This document shows, piece by piece, positions 7,054-9,649 of a DNA stretch of 9,649 bases. Source of the stretch: an uncultured Bacteroidales bacterium. Its GTDB lineage: Bacteria; Bacteroidota; Bacteroidia; Bacteroidales; Muribaculaceae. Under the pieces are notes generated by a model. That model made no database searches. It saw only the letters and a program-made list of their open reading frames with translations, and was not told the origin of the DNA. The position numbers and the translations under genes are program-made. How positions within the stretch are numbered: the first letter of the stretch is position 1; the number at the start of each line of letters is the position of its first letter. The stretch lies in contig CASBHZ010000099.1 in NCBI GenBank assembly GCA_949123685.1, forward strand, positions 1-9,649, in the 5' to 3' direction.

Positions 7054-8580
7054 ATGAATTTCAAACGCTATATACATACATTATCATTAGTTTCTATATT
7101 TTCATTTCTCAGCACATGTCCCTCTCAAACGGCACAGGCTGCTGAAGCTCCCAAGAAAGGACATGAATACACCATAGTCATAGATGCCGGACATGGCGGG
7201 CATGATGCCGGTGCTGTTGACAATAATGTAAAAGAGAAAGACATCAACCTTGGAGTAGCTAAAAAATTAGCTGCCAAAATAAAAAGGGGGATGAAAGATG
7301 TAAAGGTTGTATTGACGAGAGAGAATGATTCTTACATCACTTTGCAAGAAAGGGCAAAGATAGCCAATGAAAACAAGGGAAACCTTTTCATATCAATCCA
7401 TACAAACTCTGTTGACAAAACCAATCCCAACCGTAAACGTGTAGCAGGAGCTTCCGTATATGCACTCGGACTCCATAAAGACAAAAATAACCTGCAAGTA
7501 GCGAGACGGGAAAATTCAGTAATTGAGTTAGAAAAGAATTTTGAACAGAAGTATAGCGGGTTTGATCCATCCAAAGATGAATCTTATATAATTTTTGAGA
7601 TGGCACAAAAAAAGAACCTTGGACAAAGCTTGAAATTTGCGGACCTTGCCCAGAAAAACCTTGTGAAAGGTGCCGGACGGGCTGACAGGGGAGTTAAACA
7701 GGCCGGTTTCTGGGTTTTATGGGCAACCTCAATGCCATCCGTGCTGGTAGAACTTGATTTCATATGCAATCCCAACTCTGCGGTATACATGGGATCTGAA
7801 AAGGGACAACAACAACTTGCTGAAGCTTTATATAAGGCAGTTGAACAGTATATGGGTAATAAAAAGGGGAATACTGTTAATGACTCCCATGCCGTGACAA
7901 AGAAAGAAAACTCTGTCAAACATGGCACACCTGTGCTCGCATCCTCACAACATAACGAAAAAAAGATTGAGAGGACACAAACGTCCTCCCGTCCTGCGTC
8001 TGCATTCACTAAAAGACGCAGGCGCTCTGAAGCTGCTAAAAAAGCTTCTGCCATAAGAAATGTAGAAACAGCCGCAATCCCTCTTCACAAGGAAAACGAG
8101 CGACTTGCAATACCGGAAGTTAAGGAAGCCGAACCCGTTTTGGCTATCGAAAAGCACACGCCTGCTGAAGATACAAAAAAGAAAAAGGGAAAAAAATCCA
8201 ACAATAAAAAACAAAATAAAAAAAATACAAGAACTTATAACAACAAGACTGTGACTGTCAACTCAGATGGATCCACATCGTTAGCTGACAACAATCAGAA
8301 AGCTGGTATTGCTCTAAAAACGCACAAGTCCATATCAGGATACCATTCTAAAGTTGAAAGACTCACTACAGTCTACAAGATTCAGATTCTTGCAAGTTCA
8401 GATATCCTGAAACAGAACAATCCGCGTTTTTGTGGGTTAACACCTGTGAAATCATTTAAAGAAAACAATTTATATAAATACACCTACGGCGAAAGTGAAA
8501 ATAGGCAGGATATGGAAATTTTATTAAAAAAAGTAAAAGAAATGATTCCTGATGCTTTTATCATCAAAAGCCGAAAATAA
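7054..8580 (+). CDS. Exported N-acetylmuramoyl-L-alanine amidase (Amidase_3) with C-terminal SPOR-like domain
   Basis: A 508-residue zinc amidase that should cleave the bond between MurNAc and the stem peptide of peptidoglycan, acting in the periplasm in cell separation or wall turnover. A signal peptide (MNFKRY, then a hydrophobic stretch) probably ends after AQA at residue 29. The Amidase_3 domain spans about 37-262, with all expected residues present: H47 in DAGHGG, E61 in KEKD, H116 in SIHTN, and catalytic E233 in VLVELDF. A long polar, lysine-rich linker follows (about 263-437, including a nearly all-lysine stretch at 375-390). The last 70 residues (VYKIQIL at 440-446, later LYKYTYG) resemble a divergent SPOR domain, which in relatives binds glycan strands stripped of peptides. 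ATG 7054 is preferred over TTG 7033, which falls in the -7 box. The MCE gene starts 19 bases after the stop, so the two are likely co-transcribed. Confidence 0.93.
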   Translation: MNFKRYIHTLSLVSIFSFLSTCPSQTAQAAEAPKKGHEYTIVIDAGHGGHDAGAVDNNVKEKDINLGVAKKLAAKIKRGMKDVKVVLTRENDSYITLQERAKIANENKGNLFISIHTNSVDKTNPNRKRVAGASVYALGLHKDKNNLQVARRENSVIELEKNFEQKYSGFDPSKDESYIIFEMAQKKNLGQSLKFADLAQKNLVKGAGRADRGVKQAGFWVLWATSMPSVLVELDFICNPNSAVYMGSEKGQQQLAEALYKAVEQYMGNKKGNTVNDSHAVTKKENSVKHGTPVLASSQHNEKKIERTQTSSRPASAFTKRRRRSEAAKKASAIRNVETAAIPLHKENERLAIPEVKEAEPVLAIEKHTPAEDTKKKKGKKSNNKKQNKKNTRTYNNKTVTVNSDGSTSLADNNQKAGIALKTHKSISGYHSKVERLTTVYKIQILASSDILKQNNPRFCGLTPVKSFKENNLYKYTYGESENRQDMEILLKKVKEMIPDAFIIKSRK

Positions 8581-8599
8581 TATCCGAAATTTATTGGTC

Positions 8600-9502
8600 A
8601 TGAAAAAAATATTTAACAAGGAGTTTATAATCGGCATCTGTGTAATTGCCGCCATCGTTATTCTGATTTTCGGGATAGACTACCTAAAAGGTATCAACCT
8701 GTTCAGTCCTGCAAATTTCTATTATGCGTCATATAATAACGTTGCCGGACTGGAAATCTCATCCCCTGTGACTATAGACGGATATAAGGTAGGGCAGGTC
8801 AGGGAAATTCAATTTGATTACGAAAATCCAGGGAAAATAAAAGTGCTATTGGCTCTAAATAAAAAATTGAGGATTCCGGTTGATTCAAAAGCAACTATGG
8901 GATCTACGCTCATGAGCGGCAATTTTATTGCAATTAAACTTGGAAAAAGTTCTGAAAAGATCCCTGTGGGAGGCAACATCGAATCATTCGAGACGTCTGA
9001 CCTCATGTCATCTCTGAGTGAAGATATAATGCCGGCAGTCAACCAGATCCTTCCACGTGTTGATTCGCTTCTATATAACCTTAACCGTCTTGCTGGCGAT
9101 CCGGCATTGACATCTTCGATTCAACGCCTTGACGGCATAACTGAAAATGTCTTAACAGCAACTAATGGTTTAAATTCAACAATAAACAGGGATCTTCCCG
9201 TAGTAATGAGAAATGTTAAATCCATTAGCCACGGTCTTGATACAGTCACTGCCAATCTTGGTGTTTTATCTGCTCAATTAAAATCCCTCCCTTTAAACAC
9301 AACTGTAGATAATGTTAATGCATTAACTGAAAATTTGACAAAATTCTCAAATCAACTTAATGATCCCAATTCTACATTAGGATTGCTCATGAATGACCCT
9401 GAACTTTACAATAAATTAAACAGGGTAGCAGCAGATGTGGATTCACTAATAGTTGACATAAAGAAGAATCCCAAACGCTATATAAGCATTAAATTATTAT
9501 AA
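8600..9502 (+). CDS. MCE/MlaD family lipid-transport protein
   Basis: A 300-residue inner-membrane-anchored periplasmic protein. MCE proteins form hexameric rings that carry lipids between the two membranes, usually with an MlaE-type permease and an MlaF-type ATPase; neither is in this window. One N-terminal membrane helix spans residues 9-26. A single MCE domain spans about 39-131, with the signature VAGLEISSPVTIDGYKVGQV. A long helical tail follows and ends in the PELYNKLNRVAADVDSLIVDIKKNPKRY segment, common in Bacteroidota versions and much longer than in the 183-residue E. coli MlaD. ATG 8600 is chosen because it puts MKKIFNKEF directly before the membrane helix; the in-frame ATG 8552 overlaps the amidase gene and adds 16 unsupported residues. 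It is the second gene of a unit with the amidase, a pairing often seen in this phylum. Confidence 0.93.
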   Translation: MKKIFNKEFIIGICVIAAIVILIFGIDYLKGINLFSPANFYYASYNNVAGLEISSPVTIDGYKVGQVREIQFDYENPGKIKVLLALNKKLRIPVDSKATMGSTLMSGNFIAIKLGKSSEKIPVGGNIESFETSDLMSSLSEDIMPAVNQILPRVDSLLYNLNRLAGDPALTSSIQRLDGITENVLTATNGLNSTINRDLPVVMRNVKSISHGLDTVTANLGVLSAQLKSLPLNTTVDNVNALTENLTKFSNQLNDPNSTLGLLMNDPELYNKLNRVAADVDSLIVDIKKNPKRYISIKLL

Positions 9503-9521
9503 CGACATGAACTGGAAGATA

Positions 9522-9552
9522 ATTCTTATTTAGAATGATTCCAAATAAGAAT
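9522..9552. terminator. Weak AT-rich hairpin after the MCE gene
   Basis: ATTCTTATTT (9522-9531) pairs with AAATAAGAAT (9543-9552), followed inward by one mismatch and three more pairs (GAA/TTC) around a TGA loop. It starts 19 bases after the stop codon, but the stem has almost no GC and no U-run follows. It could help termination or protect the mRNA 3' end. The palindrome at 9600-9649 is a stronger terminator candidate. Confidence 0.35.
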
Positions 9553-9599
9553 AAATATGGAATAAATTCCTAAGACACGTTTTTATAATAATTTCAACT

Positions 9600-9649
9600 A
9601 TAATAATAAATTGGCATCATATTTAAATATGATGCCAATTTATTATTAT
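9600..9649. terminator. Perfect palindrome at the window end, likely bidirectional terminator
   Basis: Two 25-base arms are exactly complementary around the centre ATTTAAAT, with no spacer. The core TTGGCATCAT/ATGATGCCAA gives a stable stem, and AATAATAAA on the left and TTTATTATT on the right provide A- and U-rich flanks in both directions. It lies about 100 bases after the MCE stop codon and suggests that a convergent gene, or another unit, follows beyond the window. The palindrome may extend past the edge. Confidence 0.65.

Noticed and set aside
7108..7122. Possible lipobox (LSTC) in the amidase signal peptide
   Set aside because: Threonine before the cysteine is not a normal lipobox residue, and an AQA signal peptidase I site lies just after it.
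8174..8227. A-rich tract with runs of up to eight A in the amidase linker, as a phase-variation or slippage site
   Set aside because: The frame is intact and the runs follow from consecutive lysine and asparagine codons in a low-GC genome; nothing shows switching.
8552..8599. In-frame ATG start of the MCE gene overlapping the amidase gene
   Set aside because: It adds 16 residues with no membrane or domain content; ATG 8600 gives the usual MKK plus membrane helix beginning.

Overview
The window looks like a chromosomal segment of a low-GC member of the Bacteroidota, most likely the order Bacteroidales; a Muribaculaceae-like gut lineage is only a guess. Three observations support this. Promoters fit the Bacteroidota pattern TTTG-N19-TAnnTTTG rather than TTGACA/TATAAT. 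Start codons lack Shine-Dalgarno sequences and follow A-rich leaders. The proteins (secreted M16 and Dcp-type M3 peptidases, a PG_1098-like methyltransferase, and an amidase followed by an MCE protein) are typical of the phylum. No tRNA, rRNA, CRISPR array or transposase gene was found.

Layout. At 1-46 there is a perfect palindrome. Gene 1 (200-3016, +) is a secreted M16 zinc peptidase with its own promoter (61-91) and terminator (3035-3080). The 3081-3314 gap is mostly filled by a 188-bp imperfect inverted-repeat element (3112-3299), which carries a 46-codon reading frame on the minus strand. Gene 2 (3315-5453, +) is a secreted Dcp-type M3 peptidase. A strong bidirectional terminator (5469-5521) separates it from the convergent gene 3 (5560-6771, -), a SAM-dependent methyltransferase. 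An AT-rich divergent region (6772-7053) holds the promoters of gene 3 and of a two-gene unit: gene 4 (7054-8580, +), an exported N-acetylmuramoyl-L-alanine amidase with a SPOR-like C-terminus, and gene 5 (8600-9502, +), a membrane-anchored MCE/MlaD-type protein. The window ends in a weak hairpin (9522-9552) and a perfect palindrome (9600-9649).

How the genes fit together. Genes 1 and 2 are both exported zinc metallopeptidases acting on peptides and probably clear periplasmic peptides in succession, though they are transcribed separately. Genes 4 and 5 form an envelope unit joining peptidoglycan cleavage to inter-membrane lipid transport. Gene 3 is probably an RNA-modifying enzyme unrelated to its neighbours.

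The genes themselves are ordinary. The least explained part is the 188-bp folded element before gene 2. It looks like a dispersed, possibly transcribed, structured repeat, and it shares its end motif with the palindrome at the start of the window.
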